NCBI GenBank assembly: GCA_023443025.1
Contig: JAEZWM010000051.1
Location: forward strand, 1-24,298
DNA length: 24,298 nucleotides
Reading direction: 5' to 3'
Origin: Bacillota bacterium
GTDB taxonomy: Bacteria > Bacillota > Clostridia > Tissierellales > Peptoniphilaceae
Part shown: positions 7,781-14,399 of the stretch, in pieces
Layout of the letters: the number at the start of each line of letters is the position of its first letter
Numbering within the stretch: position 1 is the stretch's first letter
Program-made: the position numbers and the translations under genes
Notes under the pieces: model-generated
Told to the model about the DNA's origin: nothing
The model's input: the letters and a program-made list of their open reading frames with translations, nothing else
Database searches by the model: none

Positions 7781-8305
7781 GTGTTACCAATCGTTGAACA
7801 ACAAATAAGCGAGGTTGTAAACGATAAATCAGCGGTACTGGATGAAACAGTACAGCTTGGAGCAGAAACGCTCCCTGAAGAAGAGCCAGAACAGACAAAT
7901 CAACCAATAACTTCCGGATTTGCTTGGCCGGTACCAACGAGCGGATACATAACTGATTACTTTGAAGTAAGAGTTCATCCTATAAGAGGTACCATGGAAC
8001 AGCACTGGGGTCTTGATATTGGAGCGGGAACAGGTGAAGCGATAGTAGCTACCGAATCAGGAACAATAGTACTGGCAGGAGAAAATGGAGGATATGGTGA
8101 GTGTATCATCATAGACCATGGCAACGGGATAACTTCTCTTTATGCACATATGTCTGAATATGCAGCATGGGAAGGTCAATACGTTGAAAAGGGACAGGTC
8201 ATAGGATATGTTGGATCGACCGGTCTATCAACGGGACCGCATTTACATTTTGAAATAAGAGTGGACGGAGTGCACCAAGATCCACTTAATTACGTAAGTT
8301 ATTAA
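7781..8305 (+). CDS. M23 (LytM-type) peptidase, C-terminal part of the interrupted CWB2 protein
   Basis: Same frame as the preceding gene, past its TAA. Residues from GTG 7781 comprise the end of the third CWB2 repeat, an acidic linker rich in Glu, and an M23 zinc endopeptidase domain (about 45-174). The domain shows H-W-G-L-D (metal ligands His and Asp), YAHMSEY and the H-L-H-F-E motif with the catalytic and third ligand His. M23 enzymes cut peptide bridges of peptidoglycan. GGAGGAG (7766-7772), which also encodes the repeat's VGGEE, stands eight bases before GTG, so separate initiation is possible. That product would have no signal peptide and could not reach the wall. I read it as a pseudogene fragment unless the TAA is an error or is suppressed. 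Confidence 0.75.
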   Translation: MLPIVEQQISEVVNDKSAVLDETVQLGAETLPEEEPEQTNQPITSGFAWPVPTSGYITDYFEVRVHPIRGTMEQHWGLDIGAGTGEAIVATESGTIVLAGENGGYGECIIIDHGNGITSLYAHMSEYAAWEGQYVEKGQVIGYVGSTGLSTGPHLHFEIRVDGVHQDPLNYVSY

Positions 8306-8310
8306 AACCA

Positions 8311-8341
8311 AACGCCTTCAGCATGCTGAAGGCGTTATTTT
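8311..8341. terminator. Bidirectional terminator between the M23 gene and the DtxR gene
   Basis: A 26-base perfect palindrome (8311-8336): stem AACGCCTTCAG, loop CATG, stem CTGAAGGCGTT. TTATTTTTATTT follows on the plus strand. It lies between two convergent genes. Confidence 0.9.
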
Positions 8342-8718
8342 TATTTATCCTTGTTAATAAACTTTTTAAAAGCTTCAAAGCTTGTAGCACTGATTACATG
8401 TTCTATTGCACAAGCATCTTCTATTGCTGTTTTTTCATCGACACCTATGCTTTGAAGCCATTCGCTTATAATTACATGTCTTTCGTAAATCATTTTAGCA
8501 ATTCCGAGACCTTTTTGAGTTAAGTGTATATAACCACCTTCATCAACAGTGATACAGTCACTCTCTCTTAAGTTCTTCATTGCAACGCTAACGCTAGGTT
8601 TCGAATAGTCGAGTTCGTTTGCAATGTCGATTGATCTCACTGATCCATTTCTTTTTGTCATTATTAAAATGGTTTCCAAATAATTTTCAGCAGATTCTAA
8701 AACTTTAATTGAAATCAA
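8341..8718 (-). CDS. DtxR/MntR-family metal-dependent repressor
   Basis: A 125-aa transcription factor. The N-terminal winged helix-turn-helix shows LESAENYLETILIM, VRSIDIANELDYSKPSVSVAMKNLRE (recognition helix, about 29-54) and the wing GGYIHLTQKGLGIA. The metal-binding and dimer part contains ERHVIISEWL and EDACAIEHVIS (Glu, Cys, Glu-His as likely ligands). It lacks the C-terminal SH3-like domain of DtxR, as MntR does. The start is unclear: TTG at 8718 directly abuts AAAGGAG, and the only other nearby in-frame choices are ATT codons at 8715 and 8709. The gene is divergent from the feo operon, so it is the likely iron or manganese sensor for it. Confidence 0.88.
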   Translation of the reverse strand: MISIKVLESAENYLETILIMTKRNGSVRSIDIANELDYSKPSVSVAMKNLRESDCITVDEGGYIHLTQKGLGIAKMIYERHVIISEWLQSIGVDEKTAIEDACAIEHVISATSFEAFKKFINKDK

Positions 8719-8752
8719 CTCCTTTATCTATTCTAAATGATTCTATGGTTCT

Positions 8753-8758
8753 ATTATA
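8753..8758 (-). promoter_or_regulatory. -10 element of the DtxR-family gene
   Basis: TATAAT on the minus strand about 35 bases upstream of the start codon. The -35 region (TTTATA, about 19 bases away) is weak. The promoter is back to back with that of feo. Confidence 0.45.
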
Positions 8759-8788
8759 TCATATTATGCTGATTAATTATAAAAAGAG

Positions 8789-8817
8789 TTGACAATCCGG
8801 TTAGAAGGTGCTAACAT
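8789..8817 (+). promoter_or_regulatory. Promoter of the feo operon
   Basis: TTGACA (8789-8794), a 17-base spacer and TAACAT (8812-8817). The spacer and -10 hold an inverted repeat GTTAG (8800-8804) / CTAAC (8811-8815). Confidence 0.7.
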
Positions 8818-8822
8818 GTATA

Positions 8823-8837
8823 TGATAATTATTATCA
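8823..8837. promoter_or_regulatory. Perfect 7-1-7 Fur-type operator at the feo start site
   Basis: TGATAAT-T-ATTATCA, an exact match to the 7-1-7 Fur box described in Bacillus. It starts five bases after the -10 and covers the expected transcription start, which suits repression. Whether Fur or the divergent DtxR-type protein binds it cannot be told from sequence. Confidence 0.85.
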
Positions 8838-8925
8838 AAAGCTGGTACATATAAAATAGTGTTTATAAAATCTTTGTTGTTACCGGTTTTAGATAATAGG
8901 AAGCAATTATTTGAGGAGGAAATTT

Positions 8926-9138
8926 ATGGTTCCTTTGGCATTTGCAGATATTGGAGTTAAGCACATTGTACAGAGAATCGGGGGAAGTAAAGAAGTTAGA
9001 ATGCATCTAGAAAACCTGGGGTTTATCTCCGGAGATGTTGTTACGATAATTTCTTCCATCGATGGTAATTTGATTGTACAGGTAATGGAGTCCAGAATTG
9101 CAATAAATAAAGATTTAGCTATGAAAATAATGGTTTAA
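8926..9138 (+). CDS. feoA: FeoA-type SH3 protein (first copy)
   Basis: A 70-aa FeoA homologue from ATG 8926, with GAGGAGG seven bases upstream; an upstream TTG at 8911 is not needed. FeoA is a small cytoplasmic SH3-like partner of the ferrous iron transporter FeoB. Recognisable parts are VQRIGGSKEVRMHLENLGFISGD, the turn before V-V-T-I-I and the terminal DGNLIVQVMESRIAINKDLA.KI. It is the first gene after the Fur-type box, with a second feoA 12 bases on. Confidence 0.9.
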   Translation: MVPLAFADIGVKHIVQRIGGSKEVRMHLENLGFISGDVVTIISSIDGNLIVQVMESRIAINKDLAMKIMV

Positions 9139-9150
9139 GGGAGGGATAAG

Positions 9151-9372
9151 ATGAAAACACTAAAGACAACAGCCGTAGGAGAAACGGTTAAAGTTGTTAA
9201 ACTTCATGGAGAAGGTGCTATAAAAAGACGTATCATGGATATGGGAATTACAAAAGGTACGGATATTAAGTTAGAAAAATTAGCACCGTTGGGAGATCCA
9301 ATAGAGGTAAAGGTTAGGGGTTATCAACTATCGATTAGAAAAGCTGATGCCGAACTAATTGAGGTAATTTAA
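9151..9372 (+). CDS. feoA: FeoA-type SH3 protein (second copy)
   Basis: A 73-aa second FeoA. It shows the family pattern A-V-G-E-T-V-K-V, GEGAIKRRIMDMGITKGTDI, L-E-K-L-A-P-L-G-D-P-I-E-V and GYQLSIRKADAELIEV. This copy keeps the GDP-I-E-V and SIRK-x-x-A motifs of canonical FeoA better than the first. GGGAGG (9139-9144) lies ahead of ATG 9151. Tandem feoA genes before feoB are common in Clostridia, where the two may form a mixed partner for FeoB. Confidence 0.93.
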   Translation: MKTLKTTAVGETVKVVKLHGEGAIKRRIMDMGITKGTDIKLEKLAPLGDPIEVKVRGYQLSIRKADAELIEVI

Positions 9373-9414
9373 ATTTAAGCTATAGTTAGCTAAAACTAAT
9401 AAAGGGAGAAGATT

Positions 9415-11826
9415 ATGGGAATAAAAATTGCATTAGTCGGAAACCCCAATAGTGGGAAGACGACTCTTTTCAATAGACTAACCGGTTCAAACCAATATGT
9501 GGGTAACTGGCCAGGTGTCACAGTTGAGAAAAAAGAAGGAAAACTAAAAGGAAAAAAAGATGTTGTGATAGTAGATTTACCGGGGATTTATTGTCTATCA
9601 CCTTACACATTGGAAGAGGTAATTTCAAGAGATTATCTAGTAGAGGAAAGACCGGATGCCATTTTGAATATTGTGGATGGAACAAACCTCGAGAGAAACC
9701 TATACTTAACAACTCAGCTTACTGAACTTGGGTTACCGGTAGTTGTAGCTGTAAATATGGCGGATGTAATGGCCAAAACGGGTTACATATTGAACGAGAA
9801 AAAACTTAGCAAGGAGCTAAATTGCGAAGTAATAAAGATTTCAGCTCTTAATGGCGATGGAGTTGATAGAGTAGCAAACATAGCTGTTGATGCAGCATCG
9901 AACAAGAAAAGCGTACCTGTTAGAAGATATAGCGGTGCAGTTGAACATGCCATTGCACACATTGAGGAAGAGGCTTTACATGAACTTCCAAGTGAACAGC
10001 AAAGATGGTATGCGATTAAACTTTTTGAAAGAGACCAGAAAATAAGGGAGAAACTCAATCCGGGAGTTGACAAGTTAAGACATATCGAAAGGGATATCGT
10101 AAAGACAGAAGAAGAACTGGATGATGATTCTGAAAGCATTATAACTTCTGAAAGATATGAATACATCGCAGGAATTATAGATGGCTGTTATGAGAAGAAG
10201 AATGCCGGTAAATTAAGCACATCTGATAAAATTGATAGAGTTGTTACTAACAGGATTTTAGCATTACCTATATTCGCAATTGTAATGTTCATTGTATACT
10301 ATATGTCAGTAACAACCGTTGGAACTTGGGCAACTGATTGGACAAATGAACAGCTTTTTGGAGATGGCTTCTTCTTATTTGGAAGAGGAAGTTCAGCATA
10401 TGAAGAAAAACTTGGTGAATACGAATTAGCTCAAAATAAAGTTGAGTCCTTTGAATCTGCAGCTGATGAAGCAGGTCTGGAGGCTGAAGAAGCAAAAGAC
10501 TTAGTTGCAAAAGCAGAAATTAGGGATGAAGAAGGAAATTTAGAAGAGACGGTTGACGTAGATCATAGCGAGTACTTAGTTTCAAAGTCCGTTGAAGAGC
10601 CTGATTATAGCGAATTTGGACCTTGGGTTCCCGGAATACCTACTACGGTAGAGAATATATTGGATAGCTTAAATGTCAACGACACTCTTAAAAGCCTTGT
10701 ACTTGATGGAATAGTTGCAGGAGTAGGAGCAGTACTGGGTTTTGTTCCACAAATGCTTGTATTATTTTTATTCTTGGCTTTTCTAGAGGGTTGCGGTTAC
10801 ATGGCTAGAATTGCATTTATAATGGATAGAATTTTTAGGAAATTTGGTCTATCTGGAAAATCATTTATTCCGATGCTAATTGGAACTGGGTGTTCTGTAC
10901 CTGGAATTATGGCGTCCAGAACCATAGAGTCGGATAGGGATAGAAAGATGACGATTATAACGACGACATTTATACCATGTGGTGCAAAACTTCCGATCAT
11001 TGCGCTCATTGCAGGTGCTATGTTTGGTGGAGCATGGTGGGTTGCACCAAGTGCATACTTTATAGGAGTAGCTGCGGTTATCATCTCAGGTATTATACTT
11101 AAAAAGACATTTATGTTTTCAGGAGATCCGGCACCATTTGTAATGGAGTTACCGGCGTATCACCTGCCTAGAGTTGATTATGTGCTTAAATCGGCATGGG
11201 AAAGAGGATGGTCATTTATAAAAAAAGCAGGAACAATAATAATGCTTGCAACCATTCTCGTATGGTTTACTTCATCTTATGGATGGCAGGATGGAAGCTT
11301 TGGTAAAGTAGAGATGGACAATAGTATACTTGCAGTGGTTGGAAATGCCGTTGCATGGATCTTTGCACCGCTCGGATTCGGAAACTGGCAAGCGGCAGTA
11401 GCGACTGTTACGGGACTTATTGCAAAAGAAAATGTAGTTGGAACCTTTGGAGTACTGTTTGGTGGATTTGAGGAAGTAGCTGAAAATGGTTGGCAGATCT
11501 GGAACAATATGAGAGCTGTATACACACCGCTAGCTGCTTATTCATTCCTAATTTTCAACCTGCTATGTGCACCATGCTTTGCAGCCATAGGAGCTACAAG
11601 AAGAGAGATGAACTCATACAAATGGACCCTATTTGCTGTGGGATATCAAACGCTTTTTGCATATTCTGTATCGCTTATAGTCTATCAAATAGGACTACTT
11701 TTACAAGGTTCAGGCTTTAGCATATCATCTGCAATTGCACTGTTTATCCTAGCATTTCTATTGTATAGACTTTTCAAACCTGCTAAGTCGGTTAAAGAAC
11801 TTAAAGCAGCACGATCAGTACAATAA
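9415..11826 (+). CDS. feoB: FeoB, ferrous iron transporter
   Basis: An 803-aa membrane protein that imports Fe2+. The N-terminal G domain shows the P-loop GNPNSGKTT (9-17), DLPG (about 54-57), NMAD (about 114-117) and SALNGDGV (G5). The membrane part has the two Gate regions, with GCGYMARIAFIMDRIFRKFGLSGKSFIPMLIGTGCSVPGIMA, containing the conserved Cys residues, and later LLCAPCFAAIGATRREM. Between the first helix (about 283-300) and the next (about 435) lies an acidic, helix-forming insertion of about 90 residues (AYEEKLGEYELAQNKVESF and on), which would face outward. GGGAGA precedes ATG 9415. It is the main gene of the operon controlled by the 7-1-7 box. Confidence 0.97.
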   Translation: MGIKIALVGNPNSGKTTLFNRLTGSNQYVGNWPGVTVEKKEGKLKGKKDVVIVDLPGIYCLSPYTLEEVISRDYLVEERPDAILNIVDGTNLERNLYLTTQLTELGLPVVVAVNMADVMAKTGYILNEKKLSKELNCEVIKISALNGDGVDRVANIAVDAASNKKSVPVRRYSGAVEHAIAHIEEEALHELPSEQQRWYAIKLFERDQKIREKLNPGVDKLRHIERDIVKTEEELDDDSESIITSERYEYIAGIIDGCYEKKNAGKLSTSDKIDRVVTNRILALPIFAIVMFIVYYMSVTTVGTWATDWTNEQLFGDGFFLFGRGSSAYEEKLGEYELAQNKVESFESAADEAGLEAEEAKDLVAKAEIRDEEGNLEETVDVDHSEYLVSKSVEEPDYSEFGPWVPGIPTTVENILDSLNVNDTLKSLVLDGIVAGVGAVLGFVPQMLVLFLFLAFLEGCGYMARIAFIMDRIFRKFGLSGKSFIPMLIGTGCSVPGIMASRTIESDRDRKMTIITTTFIPCGAKLPIIALIAGAMFGGAWWVAPSAYFIGVAAVIISGIILKKTFMFSGDPAPFVMELPAYHLPRVDYVLKSAWERGWSFIKKAGTIIMLATILVWFTSSYGWQDGSFGKVEMDNSILAVVGNAVAWIFAPLGFGNWQAAVATVTGLIAKENVVGTFGVLFGGFEEVAENGWQIWNNMRAVYTPLAAYSFLIFNLLCAPCFAAIGATRREMNSYKWTLFAVGYQTLFAYSVSLIVYQIGLLLQGSGFSISSAIALFILAFLLYRLFKPAKSVKELKAARSVQ

Positions 11827-11840
11827 AATAGGAGAACATT

Positions 11841-12020
11841 ATGTTAAGTACAATTCAGCAAAACCTAGGTAATATTTTAGTTGGAGGAATAATTTTTTTA
11901 GCTATAGTATTAATTCTTAGATCAAGAGCTAAAAAACGAAAAGCCGGCGAAAGTTCATGCGGTTGCGGATGTAGTGGTTGTCCATCATCTGAAATTTGCC
12001 ATGATAAGACAAAGAACTAA
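11841..12020 (+). CDS. FeoB-associated Cys-rich membrane peptide
   Basis: A 59-aa reading frame with AGGAGA (11830-11835) five bases before ATG 11841, only 14 bases after feoB. Residues about 9-27 are one membrane helix (LGNILVGGIIFLAIVLILR), then a basic stretch RAKKRKAGE, then a cysteine cluster S-C-G-C-G-C-S-G-C-P-x4-C (residues 40-53). The layout is that of the small FeoB-associated Cys-rich proteins (FeoC-like place in Firmicutes operons), whose cysteines would sit on the cytoplasmic side and may handle Fe2+ leaving FeoB. The role is inferred from position and composition. Confidence 0.9.
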   Translation: MLSTIQQNLGNILVGGIIFLAIVLILRSRAKKRKAGESSCGCGCSGCPSSEICHDKTKN

Positions 12021-12021
12021 A

Positions 12022-12053
12022 AACACCGAGTATGGAAATCCATACTCGGTGTT
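12022..12053. terminator. Terminator between the feo operon and the aldehyde dehydrogenase gene
   Basis: A 14-bp perfect stem, AACACCGAGTATGG (12022-12035) and CCATACTCGGTGTT (12040-12053), with loop AAAT. It is followed by five T on the minus strand and lies between convergent genes, so it can serve both, the minus strand better. Confidence 0.85.
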
Positions 12054-12074
12054 ACTGTTCTTACATAAAAACTA

Positions 12075-13460
12075 TTAACCGAGTAGTCTTCTAAGAAAAT
12101 CAAAAGCCTTCTCGGAATAAGGATGATGTCTGAACGGTACATCGAAGTGCCAAGACTTCCTCAGAACAGTTCTTTCTCTACTAAATGTATCGATACTCCA
12201 CTTTCCGTGATATGCTCCCATTCCGGAAGGACCGGTTCCGCCGAATGGAGATCTATTTGAGGATATATGGAGCAGGGTATCATTTATACATACACCTCCG
12301 CTATCCACTCTTTGAATAATACTGTCTATGAATTGATTATCATTAGAAAAGATGTACATGGATAGAGGTTTAGGTTTGTTATTTATGACATTTATGAGCT
12401 CGTCTTCACTTGACCATGTGATAATGGGTAGTATGGGCCCAAAGATTTCCTCCATCATTACATCGCTATCAAGCGAAGGTTCATCAATGATTACAGGTCT
12501 CATCATCTGAGTATCCGAATCATATAGTTTTTGGTCCAATGCTGTAATGGAATTTTGGTTTTTTAAAAGGGATACCAGTCTATTAAAATGCTTGTTATTG
12601 ACAATTTTACCGAAACTTTTTTCAAAGTATTCTTCACTTGGTATCGCAGCTTTTATTCCGTCTAGTAATTCACTTATTAGTTCTTGCTTTATATCGTAAT
12701 GAACATAGACATAGTCAGGTGCAATGCAAGTCTGACCGGCATTTATTAATTTACCGAATAGTATTCTCTTTGCAGTCTCTTTTATATTTACATTTTTGTC
12801 TACGATACAAGGGGACTTTCCTCCAAGTTCAAGAGTGAGTGGAGTTAAGTTCTCTGCTGCAGCTTTCATAACCACCTTTCCCATATTCGTACTACCGGTG
12901 AAAAATATATAATCAAATTGACTAGCAAGAAGCTCTTCGTTTTCGCTTCTACCGCCAAGGATAACACTTACGAGTCCACTATCAAAAGCTTCGTCACAAA
13001 TCACCTTCAAAAGAGATGCAGTTTCAGGACTGTACTCTGATGGTTTTAAAACAACTGTATTCCCGGCTGCAATAGCTCCAACCAGAGGTAGTAATGCGAG
13101 TTGTATTGGGTAGTTCCAAGTGGAAATAATCAGGACGCTTCCATAGGGTTCTTTAACTATCTTAAGAGACCCGGGAAGTTGTCCTATAGATGGCAATACT
13201 CGTTTAGGTCTTGTTAACTTTTTAGTTTTAGAAATCATATACTTAATTTCCGACTTGACTATTGCAAGTTCAGTAATAAAGGACTCCTGTGGCGATTTAT
13301 TTAAATCCTTTAAAAGTGCATCGTAAATTTCCGATTCATACTTATCAAGAGTATTATACAAGGACCTGAGTTGCGCAATTCTGAAATCTATACTTCTCGT
13401 CTTGCCCGATTTATAAAAGTCTCTGACTCTTTCAATATCACTACGAATTGTCTTTTTCAT
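12075..13460 (-). CDS. Aldehyde dehydrogenase, class 3 type
   Basis: A 461-aa NAD(P)-dependent aldehyde dehydrogenase. I place the start at ATG 13460, preceded by GGAGGAAG; an in-frame ATG at 13490 would add ten residues without a ribosome site. Visible motifs: STWNYPIQLALLPLVGAIAAGN (oxyanion Asn near 116), KPSEYSPETA, FFTGSTNMGK (cofactor site), LELGGKSPCIV (general base Glu near 211), GQTCIAPDY (nucleophile Cys near 245) and EEIFGPILPII. Length and the C-terminal SPFGGTGPSGMGAYHG fit the fatty-aldehyde/class 3 group (YwdH-like). It stands alone, convergent to feo and divergent from sod. The physiological aldehyde is unknown. Confidence 0.92.
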   Translation of the reverse strand: MKKTIRSDIERVRDFYKSGKTRSIDFRIAQLRSLYNTLDKYESEIYDALLKDLNKSPQESFITELAIVKSEIKYMISKTKKLTRPKRVLPSIGQLPGSLKIVKEPYGSVLIISTWNYPIQLALLPLVGAIAAGNTVVLKPSEYSPETASLLKVICDEAFDSGLVSVILGGRSENEELLASQFDYIFFTGSTNMGKVVMKAAAENLTPLTLELGGKSPCIVDKNVNIKETAKRILFGKLINAGQTCIAPDYVYVHYDIKQELISELLDGIKAAIPSEEYFEKSFGKIVNNKHFNRLVSLLKNQNSITALDQKLYDSDTQMMRPVIIDEPSLDSDVMMEEIFGPILPIITWSSEDELINVINNKPKPLSMYIFSNDNQFIDSIIQRVDSGGVCINDTLLHISSNRSPFGGTGPSGMGAYHGKWSIDTFSRERTVLRKSWHFDVPFRHHPYSEKAFDFLRRLLG

Positions 13461-13550
13461 AATCTTCCTCCATATATAATTTATACCCAATTTAATTTTG
13501 TTTTTGCTTATTCCGGGTTTCGATGTTTAGGATTCTATTTTAGTGGTATA

Positions 13551-13578
13551 TATAATTATGAAGTGATAATGAGTATCA
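13551..13578 (+). promoter_or_regulatory. sod -10 element with near-perfect 7-1-7 Fur-type box
   Basis: TATAAT (13551-13556) is followed seven bases later by TGATAAT-G-AGTATCA (13564-13578), which differs from the perfect palindrome at one base. The placement relative to the -10 copies that of the feo operon. No strong -35 hexamer is visible. Confidence 0.7.
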
Positions 13579-13668
13579 ATACTACATATTCCATTAGTTC
13601 TCGAAATCCCATACGGATAGAAGGAATATGATGAAGACTAATACACATTAAAATATAGGAGGATTTAA

Positions 13669-14262
13669 ATGTTTAAATTAATGGAACTACCTTATGATTA
13701 CAATGCACTAGAGCCAAGTATTGATGCACAAACTGTTGAAATTCACTACACTAAACATCATCAAACATATGTTGATAATTTAAATAAAGCACTTGAAGGA
13801 AAAGATGATTGGCTAAACAAAGATCTTGAAGAAGTGGTTAGAGACTACAGAGAGCTTCCTGAAGACATACAAAAAGCCGTTAGAAACAATGGTGGGGGAG
13901 CATACAACCACAATATTTATTGGAGCATTATGAGTAACAATCCAAAGAAAGAACCTGAAGGAAAACTTAAGGAAGCTTTGGAGAATAAATTTGGATCAAT
14001 TGATAAGTTCAAAGAAGAATTTAAAAAAGCTGCACTAGGACAGTTTGGATCCGGTTGGGCATGGCTTGTACAAAAAGATGGAGAGCTGGAAATAGTCGGA
14101 TATCCAAACCAAGACAACCCTATATCAGACGGATTAAAACCACTTATGGGTATAGATGTTTGGGAGCATGCTTACTACCTTAAATATCAAAACAAAAGAG
14201 CGGACTATATAGACGCTTGGTGGGATGTACTTGACTGGGAAGCAGTAGAAAAAAGATTATGA
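13669..14262 (+). CDS. sodA: Superoxide dismutase, Fe/Mn family
   Basis: A 197-aa cytoplasmic enzyme that converts superoxide into oxygen and peroxide. The metal ligands are seen as His26 (E-I-H-Y-T-K-H-H), His81 (GGGAYNHNIYW), Asp163 and His167 (GIDVWEHAYYLKYQ). Gly77 together with Gln148 in the loop YPNQDNP resembles the Mn-type rather than the Fe-type signature, but cambialistic use is possible. GGAGG lies upstream of ATG 13669. The 7-1-7 box at its promoter points to repression by metal-loaded Fur or a similar protein, so expression in metal limitation. Confidence 0.95.
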   Translation: MFKLMELPYDYNALEPSIDAQTVEIHYTKHHQTYVDNLNKALEGKDDWLNKDLEEVVRDYRELPEDIQKAVRNNGGGAYNHNIYWSIMSNNPKKEPEGKLKEALENKFGSIDKFKEEFKKAALGQFGSGWAWLVQKDGELEIVGYPNQDNPISDGLKPLMGIDVWEHAYYLKYQNKRADYIDAWWDVLDWEAVEKRL

Positions 14263-14325
14263 GTAAAATCATTAAACCTTCGAGGAAGGTAAATGAAAAA
14301 GCCCTATAAATAATCATAATAATTG

Positions 14326-14367
14326 ACGGCATAAGTTATAGACTAATCTATAATTTATGCCGTTTTT
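14326..14367 (+). terminator. Terminator after sod
   Basis: ACGGCATAA-G-TTATAG (14326-14341) pairs with CTATAA-T-TTATGCCGT (14348-14363), a 16-base arm with one mismatch, followed by TTTT. A weaker hairpin ACCTT-CGAGG-AAGGT lies just before, at about 14277-14291. Confidence 0.85.
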
Positions 14368-14399
14368 AAATGGTTGATTGCTGTATTTTTTATTTTAAT

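Noticed and set aside
7689..8523. Frames at 7689-7937 (minus) and 8323-8523 (plus)
   Set aside because: Shadows of the CWB2-M23 gene and of the DtxR-family gene respectively; the plus frame also starts inside the terminator.
13371..13631. 86-codon plus-strand frame between the aldehyde dehydrogenase and sod
   Set aside because: It covers the start of the dehydrogenase in antisense and the sod promoter with its metal box; it has no ribosome site.
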